This document shows, one piece after another, positions 19,105 to 30,275 of a DNA stretch of 64,000 nucleotides. The notes beneath the pieces are model-generated. The model had not been told where the DNA came from and did not search any database. It saw nothing but the letters and a program-made list of their open reading frames with translations. Source of the stretch: Branchipolynoe longqiensis (lineage: Eukaryota; Annelida; Polychaeta; Phyllodocida; Polynoidae); contig CM059194.1 of NCBI GenBank assembly GCA_030323885.1, positions 5,664,186-5,728,185 on the forward strand, read 5' to 3'. Position 1 is the first letter of the stretch. Each line of letters begins with the position of its first letter. Both the position numbers and the translations under genes were made by a program.

Positions 19105-19447
19105 GTTGGTTTGGTTTGGTTGTTGTTGGAGTCTTATATCCTGGCAACATCTAAGGTCATATCATGACCGGGTATCGACTTGTGACAGTGCACACTCATG
19201 GCAACTTTATAGTGCTGCACTACTGGGAAATCAAGGGGGGGGGGCAGCACCATGACCTGATATTCTACTCAATCACATTATGCTGATACTGAGCTAACCA
19301 GTCCTTGCCCTATCCTATTAATGCTGAACGCCAAGGTAGGAAGCGACAAGTATGACTTTTGCAAGTCATTGGTTTGGCTCGACCTGGAATCGAACTTCTG
19401 ATCTCCCACACGGGAAGTGTCTTGCTCTACCGATTCCGCCACCGCAC
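19105..19447 (-). mobile_element. SINE-A with variant tRNA-like head (minus)
   Basis: Tail TTGGTTGTTGTTGGAGTC, body (GTCATATCATGACCGGG, AACTTTATAGTGCTGC, AATCACATTATGCTGA) and a head that reads on the minus strand GTGGCGGAATCGGTAGAGC with GAAGTTCGATTCC. This GGTAGAGC head differs from the GAGTTGAGCGTCCG head of other copies. It abuts the satellite. Confidence 0.8.
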
Positions 19448-20890
19448 AAGGTGTGTAATATAGCACAGCACAGTGCAGTACACTGAGACTTAGTGCAGCT
19501 TAGTGCAATGTCGTACAATATAGCACAGTATAGTGCAGTACACTGAGACATAGTGCAGCATAGTTCAACGTCATGTAATATAGCACAGTCTAGTGCAGTA
19601 CACTGAAACATAGTGCAGCATAGTTCAACATCATGTAATATAGCACAGCATAGGGCAGTACACTTAAACATAGCGCAGTTTAGTGCAATATGGTGCAATG
19701 CAGCACAGCATAGTGCAGTACACTGAGACATAGTGCAGTTTAATGCAAAATCGTGCAACATAGCACAGTATAGTGCAGTACACTGAGACATAGTGCAATT
19801 TAGTGCAATATCGTGCAATATAGCACAGCATAGTGCAGTACACTGAGACATAGTGCAGTTTAATGCAATATCGTGCAATATAGCACAGTATAGTGCAGTA
19901 CACTGAGACATAGTGCAATTTAGTGCAATATCGTGCAATATAGCACAGCATAGTGCAGTACACTGAGAGATAGTGCAGTTTAATGCAATATCGTGCAATA
20001 TAGCACAGTATAGTGCAGTACACTGAGACATAGTGCAATTTAGTGCAATATCGTGCAATATAGCACAGCATAGTGCAGTACACTGAGAGATAGTGCAGTT
20101 TAATGCAATATCATGCAATATAGCACAGTATAGTGCAGTACACTGACACATAGTGCAGTTTAATGCAATATCGTGCAATATAGCACAGTAATGTGCAGTA
20201 CACTGAGACATAGTGCAGCTTAGTGCAATATCGTGCAATATAGCACAGTATAGTGCAGTATACTGTCACAAAGTGCAGCATAGTTCAATATCATGTAATA
20301 TAGCACAGCATAATGCACTACACTGAGACATAGTGAAGTTTAATGCGATATTGTGCAATATAGCCCAGTATAGTGCAGTACACTGAGACATGGTGCAGCT
20401 TAGTGCAATACTGTGCAATATAGCACAGTATAGTGCAGTACACTGTCACATAGTGCAGCATAGTTCAACATCATGTAATATAGCACAGTATAGTGCAGTA
20501 CACTGAGACATAGTGCAGTTTAGTGCAATATTGTGCAATATAGCACAGTATAGTGCATTATACTGAGAGATAGTGTAGCTTAGTGCAATATTGTGCAATA
20601 TAGCACAGTATAGTGCAGTACACTGTCACATAGTGCAGCATAGTTCAACATCATGTAATATAGCACAGAATAGTGCAGTACACTTAAACATAGCGCAGTT
20701 TAGTGCAATATTGTGCAATATAGCACAGCATAGTGCAGTACACTGAAACATAGTGCAGCATAGTTCAACATCATGCAATATAGCACATGATAGTACAGTA
20801 CACTGAAATATAGTGCAGCATAGCTCAACAATGTGTAATATAACATAGAGTAATGCAGTACACTCAACCATACTTCAGCATCGTGTAACT
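19448..20890. repeat. Satellite block 1: 60 bp unit, 120 bp higher-order
   Basis: Unit core TAGTGCAGTACACTGAGACA ... GTGCAATATAGCACAG. Between about 19,790 and 20,110 two alternating 60 bp variants (CAATTTAGTGC and CAGTTTAATGC) make a 120 bp dimer. As 60 is divisible by 3, a 290-codon minus-strand frame with 20-residue periods stays open; it is not a gene. Confidence 0.95.
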
Positions 20891-22190
20891 AATATAGTGC
20901 AGTATAGTGCAGTACACTGAACCATAGTGCAGCATAGTTCAACAGTGTGCAATATACCACATTATTGTGCAGTACACTCAACCATAGTGCAGCATAATTC
21001 AACATCATATAATCCAGCAAAGCATAGTGCAGCACCATTGTGCAGCCTAGTTCAATAGTATGTAATATAGCACAGTACAGTTGTGCAACAACATAGTGCA
21101 GCATAGTTCAACATTGTGTAATATAGCACAGGATAGAGCAGCACCATTGTGCAGCCTAGTTCAATAGTATGTAATATAGCACAGTATAGTTGTGCAACAA
21201 CATAGTGCAGCCTAGTTCAACATTGTGTAATATAGCACAGCATAGTGCAGCATCATTGTGTAGCATAGTTCAATAGTATGTAATATAGCACAGTACAGTT
21301 GTGCAGCAACATAGTGCAGCATAGTTCAACATTGTGTAAAATAGCACAGGATAGAGCAGCACCATTGTGCAGCCTAGTTCAATAGTATGTAATATAGCAC
21401 AGTATAGTTGTGCAACAACATAGTGCAGCATAGTTCAACATTGTGTAATATAGCACAGGATAGAGCAGCACCATTGTGCAGCCTAGTTCAATAGTATGTA
21501 ATATAGCACAGTATAGTTGTGCAACAACATAGTGCAGCCTAGTTCAACATTGTGTAATATAGCACAGCATAGTGCAGCACCATTGTGCAGCCTAGTTCAA
21601 TAGTATGTAACATAGCACAGTACAGTTGTGCAGCAACATAGTGCAGCCTAGTTCAACATCGTGTAATATAGCACGTGCAGCACCATTGTGCAGTATATGG
21701 AACCATAGTAGAGCATAGTTCAACATTGTGTAATATAGCAGAGCATAGTGCAGCACCATTGTGCAGCCTAGTTCAACATCGTGTAATATAGCACAGTACA
21801 GTTGTGCAGCACCATTCTGCAGCCTAGTTCAACATTGTGTAATATAGCAGAGCATAGTGCAGCAGCATAGTGCAGCCTAGTTCAATATCATGTAATATAG
21901 TACAGTATAGTACAGAACCATTGTGCAGCCTAGTTTAAACACTGTGTAATATAGCACAGTATAGTGCAGCACCATTGTGTAATATAGCAAAGCATAGTGC
22001 AGCCTAGTTCAATATCATGTAATATAGCACAGTATAGAGAAGCACCATTGTGTAATATAGCAAAGCATAGTGCAGCCTAGTTCAATATCATGTGATATAG
22101 CACAGTATAGTGCAGAACCATTGTGCAGCCTAGTTCAAACACTGTGTAATATAGCACCGAATAGTGCACCATAGTTCAATATCATGTAAT
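20891..22190. repeat. Satellite block 2: about 109 bp higher-order unit
   Basis: Same words (TAATATAGCACAG, TTGTGCAGC, CATAGTTCAAC) in a new order. ACCATTGTGCAGCC recurs at 21,143, 21,361, 21,470 and 21,579 (with a variant at 21,252), i.e. period 109. Later copies are irregular. Confidence 0.93.
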
Positions 22191-23545
22191 ATAGCACAGT
22201 GTAGAGCAGCACCGTTGTGCAGTAAACTTGAATATCATGTAACATAGCACAGGATAGTGCAGCACCATTGTGTAGCATACTTCAATATCATGTAATATAG
22301 CACAGCATAGTGCAGGACCAGTGTGCAGTAAACTGAACCATAGTACAGCATAGTTCAATACCATGCAAAATAACACAGTATTGTGTAGCACCATTGCGTA
22401 GCATAGTTCAATAGCATGTAATATAGCACAGCACAGTGCAGCACCATTGTGCAGTACACTGAACCATAGTACAGCATAGTTCAATACCATGTAATATAGC
22501 ACAGTTTAGTGCAGCACCATTGTGCAGTACACTCAACCATAATACAGCATAGTTTAATACCATGCAATATATCACAGAATAGTGCAGCACCATTGTGTAG
22601 CATAGTTCAATATCATGTAATATAGCACAGCACAGTGCAGCACCAGTGTGCAGTATACTGAACCATAGTATAGCATAGTTCAATACCATGTAATATAGCA
22701 CAGAATAGTGCAGCACCATTGTGTGGCATAGTTGAATACCATGTAATATAGCACAGAATAGTGCAGCACCATTGTGTAGCATAGTTCAATATCATGTAAT
22801 ATAGCACAGCACAGTGCAGCACCAGTGTGCAGTATACTGAACCATAGTATAGCATAGTTCAATACCATGTAATATAGCACAGAATAGTGCAGCACCATTG
22901 TGTGGCATAGTTGAATACCATGTAATATAGCACAGAATAGTGCAGCACCATTGTGTAGCATAGTTCAATATCATGTAATATAGCACAGTATAGTGCAGCA
23001 CCAGTGTGCAGTACACTGAACCATAGTACAGCATAGTTCAATACCATGCAATATAGCACAGAATTGTGCAGCACCATTGGTGCATAGTTAATACATGTAA
23101 TATGCACAATAGTGCAGACTGTGAGCATAGTTCAATACCATGCAATATAGCACAGTAATAGTGCAGCACCATGTGTGTAGTACATAGTTCAATATTATGC
23201 AATATAGCACAGCACAGTGCAGCACCAGTGTGCAATACACTGAACCATAGTGCAGCATAGTTCAATACCATGTAATATAGCACAGAATAGTGCAGCACCA
23301 TTGTGTAGTATAGTTCAATATTATGTAATATAGCACAGCACAGTGCAGCACCAGTGTGCAATACACTGAACCATAGTGCAGCATAGTTCAATACCATGCA
23401 ATATAGCACAGAATAGTGCAGCACCATTGTGTAGCATAGTTCAATATTATGTAATATAGCACAGCACAGTGCAGCACCAGTGTGCAATACACTGAACCAT
23501 AGTGCAGCATAGTTCAACATCATGCAATATAGCACAGTACAAATA
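22191..23545. repeat. Satellite block 3: 179 bp then 126 bp higher-order units
   Basis: CAGCACCAGTG at 22,638, 22,817 and 22,996 gives a 179 bp unit; at 23,220, 23,346 and 23,472 a 126 bp unit. Between 23,060 and 23,180 the sequence has small deletions that break the pattern. 126 is divisible by 3, which keeps a minus-strand frame open (182 codons). Confidence 0.93.
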
Positions 23546-23802
23546 CTATATAATTTATTATGTGAAGAGTTCAGGACCAAAGCCACGTAAACGCCAATCC
23601 AAAAATGGTGCTTAAATAAAAAGATATTTACCTGAAGATAATTGTAATTCGCACTAATTCCATTTTTCCTATTATCATATGTTTATGGAGCAATGAAGAA
23701 AAAAAGTAGTAATGTAAAAAAATTAACTTGTACTTAAGTTGTAGGTTTGATTCCAATGTTTATCTCCATTTGTTTATTGGCATTTATGTGGTTTTGCACG
23801 TG

Positions 23803-23925
23803 AACTCTTCATGTGGGTATAAATAACGGCAGCCCCTCAATGTTTCTCTCTAACCACCTTAGCCTCCGCATTCTCTCCTCCCCACCTACTGTACATTGTG
23901 AGCCAACTGTCACTCTGCTCACTTT
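23803..23925 (+). repeat. Dispersed repeat H, plus copy
   Basis: CATGTGGGTATAAATAACGG, TCTCTCTAACCACCTTAGCC and GAGCCAACTGTCACTCTGCT recur inverted at about 27,999-28,135. Nature unknown. Confidence 0.65.
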
Positions 23926-24076
23926 CAAAACATATGTGATGCATAACGTATTATGCGAGTATAAAAATACAAAAGGAAATATTACTTATTATTATGATTA
24001 TTGCTATACTCCGTAAGACTCAACACTGTACCGGTGGTGCCATTTCGGCACACCTCCCCTCCACCAGTGTCAGTCG

Positions 24077-24080
<4 letters not shown>
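23926..24080 (+). mobile_element. Family E element ending at a (TA)n tract
   Basis: GTATTATGCGAGTATAAAAA, TTATTATTATGATTATTGC, CCGTAAGACTCAACACTG, a degenerate palindrome GGTGGTGCCATT and GTGTCAGTCGCAAC, directly followed by a (TA) run of about 30 bp. Confidence 0.75.

Positions 24081-24112
<32 letters not shown>
24081..24112. repeat. (TA)n microsatellite
   Basis: Uninterrupted AT dinucleotides between two family E copies. Confidence 0.95.
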
Positions 24113-24114
<2 letters not shown>

Positions 24115-24306
24115 TGTATAAGCCATCACACGAGTATAATAAGCCGGAAGATTCATCTACTCCCCAGCCACTAAGTTATCGACTGGTCACCTACTCATTA
24201 GGTCATCTACTGGTTCCTCATGACCTGAGCACGTGGTGCCACCTGCTCGCCCACACCTCAGCGGCCTTGCTTTCACTCACTGTACTGCTGAATATATATA
24301 TATATA
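24113..24306 (+). mobile_element. Family E element, diverged, between two (TA)n tracts
   Basis: TGTATAAGCCATCACACGAG (compare TTATGCGAGTATA), GTGGTGCCACC and TTTCACTCACTGTACTGC, then (TA)n at 24,293-24,306. Subfamily assignment is tentative. Confidence 0.55.
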
Positions 24307-24530
24307 CATTTGGGTGTGTACATTTTGTTTTTGTTTATTTTCGCAGGTAACCAGTGGTCGACATAGCGGGTCCCGAGCCGGTCTCTACTGAGGTTGCCTT
24401 CTCATCCAACCCTTCTCCGTCACGAGAGCTATTTATAGCTCCCCGTATCCTAGTACCTGCTAATTATCATATACCTACACACTCCTCACACCAGGGTACA
24501 AATAGACGGTGTGGGTATATATATATATAT

Positions 24531-24697
24531 ATGTGACAGTATTCGCGGCACTGCTAGGGGTTTGGGGTGGTGGCGCCACCTGACCCAACTATGAAAACGG
24601 GTCACCCATAAAGTAGTACACAACATATGGGTGATCAATATAGGGAATCTTCCCTTCCACGCCTTTATACTCGCATAAGTCTTATACATCACATATA
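24531..24697 (-). mobile_element. Family E element (minus)
   Basis: Reverse complement of the copy at 63,324-63,500. Shares GTGACAGTATTCGCGGCA, the palindrome GGTGGCGCCACC (24,569-24,580), CATAAAGTAGTACACAACAT, GGGAATCTTCCCTTCC and TTTATACTCGCATAAGTC. A (TA)n tract precedes it. Confidence 0.85.
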
Positions 24698-24754
24698 TGT
24701 GGTGACGATTCCTGGTGAAAGGGCAAATCGCCCTGAACTCTCAGAACCTACACG

Positions 24755-25005
24755 ACTGTGTTGGGTGGGTGGGAGGGTGGGTTTGTGGGTTGGTAGTGGG
24801 TGGGAGGGTGAGTTTGTGGGTGGGTGGGTGGGTGTACGGGAGGCAGTGGCAGGGTAAGGTCGTGCTAAGGCGGCCGTGAGCTGCTAGGTGGCGCTTTGAA
24901 TGGGTTGAGTCTGCCACTGGCCGGCAGGTGGCGTTGGGCGGGTAGTAGGCGGGTGGCAGCCGGGTGGCAGGCGGGTAGCAGGCGGGTAGCAGGCGGGTAG
25001 CAGTG
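24755..25005. repeat. GGGTGGGTTTGTGG and GGCGGGTAGCA short arrays
   Basis: 24,755-24,842 is a GGGTGGG/TTTGTGGG array. 24,935-25,003 is a GGCGGGTAGCA/GGCGGGTGGCA array of about 11 bp, with AGGTGGCGC words at 24,886 and 24,927 nearby. Confidence 0.8.
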
Positions 25006-25134
25006 AATGTCTCCGGCCGCCCTCAGACTGAACCTGGGCCGGACGGCGGGACCTTGAGCCAGATTGATGACGTCACCGCTGTTAGTAAGTCCAGGTGTGA
25101 GGTCTCAAAGCGGTACTGGCGCCAGGCACAGTGT

Positions 25135-25545
25135 GGGAGAGGGGGAGGGGGGGGGGGGGGGGGGGGGGGGAGGGAGGATGGAGGGAGCGATGGAGGGAGT
25201 GAGGGAAGGAGGCAGGGAAGGACGAAGGAAGGGAGTGTTGGAGTGAGAGAGGAAAGTAGGGAGGAAGGGAATGAGGAAAGGAGGGAGGGAGTGAGGAAGG
25301 GTGGGAGGAAGGGTGGGAGGGAGGGAGGAGGAAGAGGGGAGGGAAGGAGAGGGAGAAATGGGGAGGGAGGGGTGGAGGGAGGGAAGGAGATGGAGAGATG
25401 GAGGGAGAGAGTGGGAGAGGAAGGAGGGAGGGGGGAGGAAGGAGGGAGGGAGTGGTGGAAGGAGGCGGGAGAGAGGGGGTAAGGAAGGAGGGGGGGGGGG
25501 GGAAGCAGGAAGGGAGGGAGAGGAAGAGAGGAAGGAAGGGCGTGA
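25135..25545. repeat. GGAGGGA polypurine tract with poly-G runs
   Basis: About 400 bp of A/G only on the plus strand (GGGAGGGAGG, GGAAGGAGGG), including a G-run at about 25,146-25,170. G/R/E-rich ORFs are compositional. Confidence 0.92.
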
Positions 25546-26051
25546 TTGTGGGAGATATATATATATCAGGATATATATAGGGATATATATTTAACTGTAG
25601 TTACAATAACCCATTACGGCTAAATATACACATAACTGTATGTATATATATATTTATTTCTATATATGGATAGTGATGAACCCATTATCACATGTAATAA
25701 GCTCTGTAGTGTCCCCCCCCCCCACTTCGCCGGGGTTTGTGGGTACCGGCATGCACCACTCCAAGCTTCTGCGTAGGGCGTGACACTCCACTTGCCCACA
25801 AGTTTTTGCGAGTTTTTTTTTAAATAAAGGATTTGGGGGGATTTTTACCGCCAACTCATACCACAATGCTTGTTTCTATCATTGTATATAACGGGATAAT
25901 TATTATACACATGTATCTCATTTTACATTCTCAACCACACTATTGCGGAGTGAGGGGTTATATCTGACAAAGAGTAAATCTCTGTAACCAAGCACTGCTG
26001 GGAACCGGATGTTGCCATGACAACTAGCGCCTAGTTAATAGGGTTGTTATT
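25546..26051. other. No gene; (TA)-rich and unassigned
   Basis: Short TATATA runs (25,554-25,660), then unassigned sequence. GTTGCCATGACAAC at 26,011-26,024 is one mismatch from the RFX palindrome seen at 10,395. Confidence 0.4.
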
Positions 26052-26065
26052 ATAGGTTCCTGTCA

Positions 26066-26494
26066 TCATCATCATCATCATGCTGTCGGTCGCGATGCGA
26101 CAAAGACTGCTTTCATTACTTGGCTGCCGCTCTCCATTTGGTGTTTTGTGCGGTTGTACATTTCATGAAAGCTGCCTGCAAAAGTGTTGAAGTGCTGCTG
26201 GCTTTTGCAAGTTACCAGCGGCACTCTCTCGGGGAGCAAATAGAGGTTTCACACCGGCAAGAACATGTCAAGACAGGCGCAAAAACTATTTGTCCCTGCA
26301 GTGGCTGGTCGGGAGATGTTGGGAGTTCCATACATCAACCGCCCTTAATGCTGCCACAGTGACATGGTTTTCTGTTTAGGGTATGCTCCCTTAGCCTTCG
26401 GTTCTGTCAAGGACCTGTACCACAAGGCAGTGGTTTATAACTCTGCAAGGCAGGGGCGTCAAACTCCCTGAGGTATTGCTATACCTGCATACCA
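26066..26494 (-). mobile_element. Non-autonomous LINE-M derivative with 14 bp TSD
   Basis: On the minus strand: about 330 bp of the LINE-M non-coding 5' region (shared with 3,590-3,836), then a jump to the last about 70 bp of the element (ATGGAGAGCGGCAGCCAAGT, CGACCGACAGC, (ATG)n). All coding sequence is missing. A perfect TSD, ATAGGTTCCTGTCA, lies at 26,052-26,065 and 26,495-26,508, so it moved in this form, presumably using enzymes of full-length LINE-M in trans. Confidence 0.9.
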
Positions 26495-26535
26495 ATAGGT
26501 TCCTGTCACCACCCATATATATAATATATATATAT

Positions 26536-26890
26536 GTGTGGTGTTAATCCTACACCGACTGCGAGGTCGCCTCCACGCTCCGGGGCATCCGCCGGATGCG
26601 CGCGGTCGCTCCGCGGCGGCCGGTGCCTATCCTGCCGGAAACACTGATCAGGATGTTCAGGTGCCTGCCTGACACCCGCGGTCATCGCGCTTGGCGCGCG
26701 GCTTTGCTCTGCAGCTCCCGGGGTCTGCTCCGGAAGTGCCAGAGTGTGACGCGAGGGGGCGCCCGCCCGGCAATACCCGACAGCTGGGAGGTGGGGGGGG
26801 GGCGCTCCACCAATGCGCGCGAGGAAAGATAGGATGTACATGTTACCCTTGCATTTATACTCGCATAATGCATTACACATCACACATACA
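26536..26890 (-). mobile_element. Family E-like element (minus), long variant
   Basis: Starts on the minus strand at GCATTATGCGAGTATAAATG (26,870-26,851), with GCGCATTGGTGGAGCGCC midway, ending near GCAGTCGGTGTAGG. The interior is CpG-rich (26,560-26,820), unlike other E copies. Confidence 0.5.
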
Positions 26891-26924
26891 CAAATATATA
26901 TGTATATATATATATAATGTATAA

Positions 26925-27065
26925 CGATTTATGCGAGTATACAGAAATGTAAGGGAATTATTATCATTATTGCTATACTCTGTAAGACCAACACTGTACC
27001 GGTGGCTCCACCTTCGGCCTCCTCGCCTTCACCGGATGTAGACCAGTGTCAGTCGCACCGGAGGA
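26925..27065 (+). mobile_element. Family E element
   Basis: GATTTATGCGAGTATACAGA, TTATCATTATTGC, CTGTAAGACCAACACTG, GGTGGCTCCACC (one change from the palindrome) and GTGTCAGTCGCACC. (TA) runs precede it. Confidence 0.78.
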
Positions 27066-27117
27066 TTTTTTCTGTGTATATATAGTACCGGCAACTCAGT
27101 GGAACAATGGAAGGATG

Positions 27118-27212
27118 TTTGTTTAGTTTGTTTGCTGTTGTTTTACATCCTTGCAACGTCTAAGGTCATATCAGGGCAGTTATCAACTTGTGACAATGCG
27201 CACTCATGGCGA
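27118..27212 (-). mobile_element. SINE-A tail fragment (minus)
   Basis: GTTTGCTGTTGTTTTACATC, TAAGGTCATATCAGGGCAG and CACTCATGGCGACTGG; truncated after the tail module. Confidence 0.7.
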
Positions 27213-27367
27213 CTGGAGGGATATAATGTGACATATAATAAAGGTGTTGATTTCCGACTGACGCTGAAACGCACATCCAGGCTCCAACCACCGGCCTATT
27301 CCATTAGCAGATGGGGGTGGTGGGTGGCTACCCTCCACCCCCATAATAACAGGGATTAACACCACAC

Positions 27368-27835
27368 ATATAGATAAATAAAACATGTATAAATCTACTT
27401 TGGAATATACAGTTACAACACATATAGAACCACAAGCTCATCATTGCCCCAGCTCATCTATGCATGTCGTCTATATATAATACCAAACGGTGGTTAAGTT
27501 TTAGGGTCGTTCTGATCACAACTCCTCTGTTAATCGGTGCTGCCAACATGCATCATCATACTCCACTGATGCTTCGCCATGTATGGGTTGTTATAGCACG
27601 GTTTTTTGTGCCTACCGTACACATTTCATATTAATTTTGATGGTTTTTACTAACTTTCGTCACTTCGACCACAGTGGCATCCATTTTGAGTCATGTAACC
27701 ACAAGTGTTATTAACTCCGCCATTAGATAGTACCACCACTATGGTTTACCGGATAATGGTACAAATGGATTCCACTAGATCGCAGAACTATTTTGAAATG
27801 GGACCGTGCACGAGTCCGGAATATAGCAGAGAACA
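27368..27835. other. No gene recognised
   Basis: AT-rich unassigned sequence with no long ORF. GGATTAACACCACAC just to its left pairs with GTGTGGTGTTAATCC at 26,536-26,550. Confidence 0.35.
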
Positions 27836-27970
27836 GTTATATACCTTATTCTATATACCTTTTGTGTAAATAACCCTGAATTGAAAAATGGCTGGAAGAC
27901 CAGTCCTTCGGCACTGACAAAAGACTTATTCAGCAGAATAAACATATTTACCACAACAACAACAAAACAT
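27836..27970 (+). repeat. Dispersed repeat K (AATAAACATATTTACC 3' end), short copy
   Basis: TGTAAATAACCCTGAATTGA, AAATGGCTGGAAGACCAG, GGCACTGACAAAAGACTT and AATAAACATATTTACC. Longer copies lie at 37.3 kb (minus) and 63.6 kb (plus). The common 3' end suggests a retroelement tail. Confidence 0.75.
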
Positions 27971-27998
27971 AGATATATACACAGTCTCTGAATATAGT

Positions 27999-28135
27999 CA
28001 GAGTCCATGAGCAGAGTGACAGTTGGCTCATGGCACATAGGCGTCGGGGGAGGAGAGAAATCCCGTTCCGCAGTAAATAACATGGAAGTTAGGGTGGCTA
28101 GAGAGAAACATTAAGGGCCTGCCGATATTTATATC
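27999..28135 (-). repeat. Dispersed repeat H, minus copy
   Basis: Inverted, diverged match to 23,803-23,925 (GAGCAGAGTGACAGTTGGCT, GGTGGCTAGAGAGAAACAT, ATATTTATATCCACATAA). Confidence 0.65.
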
Positions 28136-28139
28136 CACA

Positions 28140-28756
28140 TAATAAATTATATAGTACATATATAATGACAGTTCACCAGATTATTGGTCTACGGATTAAT
28201 GCGGAGCACAGAGTAAAGCTAGTCTAATATAGTTTGATGTCAGAAATGTCGTCTGCTCTCACTGAGTTGGCAGCAGACATTTATCGCCGGCGTCAAGACT
28301 GACAATTTGGTCAACTCATAGCTGCTTTGCTGAGGGAGCCTTTGCTGCTTCTTTCCACACACACCCTAGCGGATTATAAACACACTACTCGGGTAATTAG
28401 GTGGAGGGGGACGGGTCTTGTTCTATATAGATCATGTGATGATCCGATCAGACATAGTTTAATTGGCGTTCTAGATCATTACGGAGGTGGTGAGATAACC
28501 CAGCCTTGTGTTTGATTCAGTGAGCCACACACACCAAGCTCTGTACCCTGGACTCCAGATCGGGTGGACTGACGATTGGCCAGCAAATGTTCACACCTTC
28601 CTGCAACCATCCCCAGCTCAGCGCTGTCTTCTCAGTTCCTGGCAAGCCAGCAATGCACACAATTTTGTTATCCGCCCACCCTATTACGACTTCGTAGTTC
28701 TCTTTATAGGACTGGGCCTCGACTTTTTATGATAAAACCTTTGCTTTCCTTACCAA
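28140..28756. other. No gene recognised
   Basis: Unassigned mixed sequence; ORFs of 60-75 codons without features. Confidence 0.35.
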
Positions 28757-28978
28757 TTATGTAATTAATTATGTGAATAGAAATATGCTATATAATTAAT
28801 TATGTGAATATAAATATGTTACACAATTAATTATGTGAATATAAATATGTTACATAATTAATTATGTGAATATAAGTATGCTACATAATTAATTATGTGA
28901 ATATAAATTTGTTAGATATTTAATTATGTGAAGATAAATATGCGTTGCATAATTCATTGTGTGGAAATAAATAGGTAT
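28757..28978. repeat. 31 bp AT-rich minisatellite (7 copies)
   Basis: Unit ACATAATTAATTATGTGAAT plus ATAAATATGTT. Each unit contains the palindrome ACATAATTAATTATGT, so every copy can extrude as a small cruciform. Confidence 0.93.
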
Positions 28979-28989
28979 TATCGAATTAT

Positions 28990-29612
28990 TTAACTCAGTA
29001 CAGAACTGACCACACTAGTCCATACCCAGTACCTTTAACTCCGTACAGAACTGATCACACTAGTCCATACCCAGTACCTTTAACTCAGTACAGAACTGAT
29101 CACACTAGTCCATACCCAGTACCTTTAACTCAGTACAGAACTGACCACACTATTCCATACCCAGTACCTTTAACTCAGTACAGAACTGACCACACTAGTC
29201 CATACCCAGTACCTTTAACTCAGTACAGAACTGATCACACTAGTCCATACCCAGTACCTTTTACTCAGTACAGACCTGATCACACTAGTCCATACCCAGT
29301 ACCTTTAACTCAGTACAGAACTGACCACACTCGTCCAAACTCAGTACCTTTAACTCAGTACAGACCTGACCACACTCATCCATACCCAGTACCTTTAACT
29401 CAGTGTGGAAGTGACCGAACTAGTCCATACCCAGTACCTTTAACTCAGTACAGAACTCACCACACTAGTCCATACCCAGTACCTTTAACTCAGTACAGAA
29501 CTGACCACACTAGTCCATACCCAGTACCTTTAACTCAGTAAAGAACTGACCACACTCGTCCATACCCAGTACCTTTAACTCAGTGCGGAAGTGACCACAG
29601 TAGTCTATCTAT
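28990..29612. repeat. 45 bp minisatellite (about 14 copies)
   Basis: Unit TTTAACTCAGTACAGAACTG plus ACCACACTAGTCCATACCCAG and TACC. The period is exactly 45 (e.g. ACCTTTAACT at 29,031 and 29,076). Copies are highly alike, so recent. Confidence 0.95.
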
Positions 29613-29894
29613 GCTGACACACTGCAGTCTCTCCCAACCCCGCTTGTCTCTGAACCAAGCAGCAACTTGACGCATCAGGAAATTTAGCCCTAAGCCAGGA
29701 AAGCACCCCGCCACCAAAGTGAAAGCTTGGAATTTGGAGCTTATTTAAGGCGTAATTTCTCTTCGACTTCCTACTAGTACTACTGCTTTTGGAAACCAGA
29801 ACCTCACTAATTATCTGTTTCTTAGCACGGGTTCCATGAACGGTCTTCATCCTTCAGAGTTAGTGGCGGAGCCTGCATTAGTGCAGCCCGTCAG

Positions 29895-30275
29895 GAGGGC
29901 AGGCTGCCCAATAATGCAGGTTGTCTAATAATACAGCCTGCCTAATGATGCAGGCTGGCGAATAATGCAGGCTGCCTAATAATGTAGCCTACCTAATCAT
30001 TAAGCCTACCTAATAAAGCAGGATGTCTAATAATACAGTCTACCTAATAATGCAGCCTACCTAATAATGCAGGATGCCTAATAATGCAGCCGCCTAATAC
30101 CGCAGGTTGCCTAGTAACGCAGGCTGCCTAATAATGCAGCCTGCCTAATAATACAGACTGCCTAATAATGCAGGTTGCCTAATAATGAAGGATGTCTAAT
30201 AATGCAGGTTGCCTAATAATGCAGGCTATCTAATAATACAACCTGCCTAATAATGCAGGCTGTCTAATAACGCAG
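29895..30275. repeat. 17 bp minisatellite, left part
   Basis: Unit CTGCCTAATAATGCAGG with variants. It is interrupted at 30,276 by a solo LTR and resumes at 30,775. Confidence 0.93.

Noticed and set aside
19366..20238. 290-codon cysteine-rich ORF with 20-residue repeats (minus)
   Set aside because: The 60 bp satellite unit is a multiple of three, so a frame stays open by arithmetic; it runs into a SINE at its end.
22182..23586. Hydrophobic repeated ORFs (minus) in the satellite
   Set aside because: Same explanation with the 126 bp unit; unit changes elsewhere break the frame freely.
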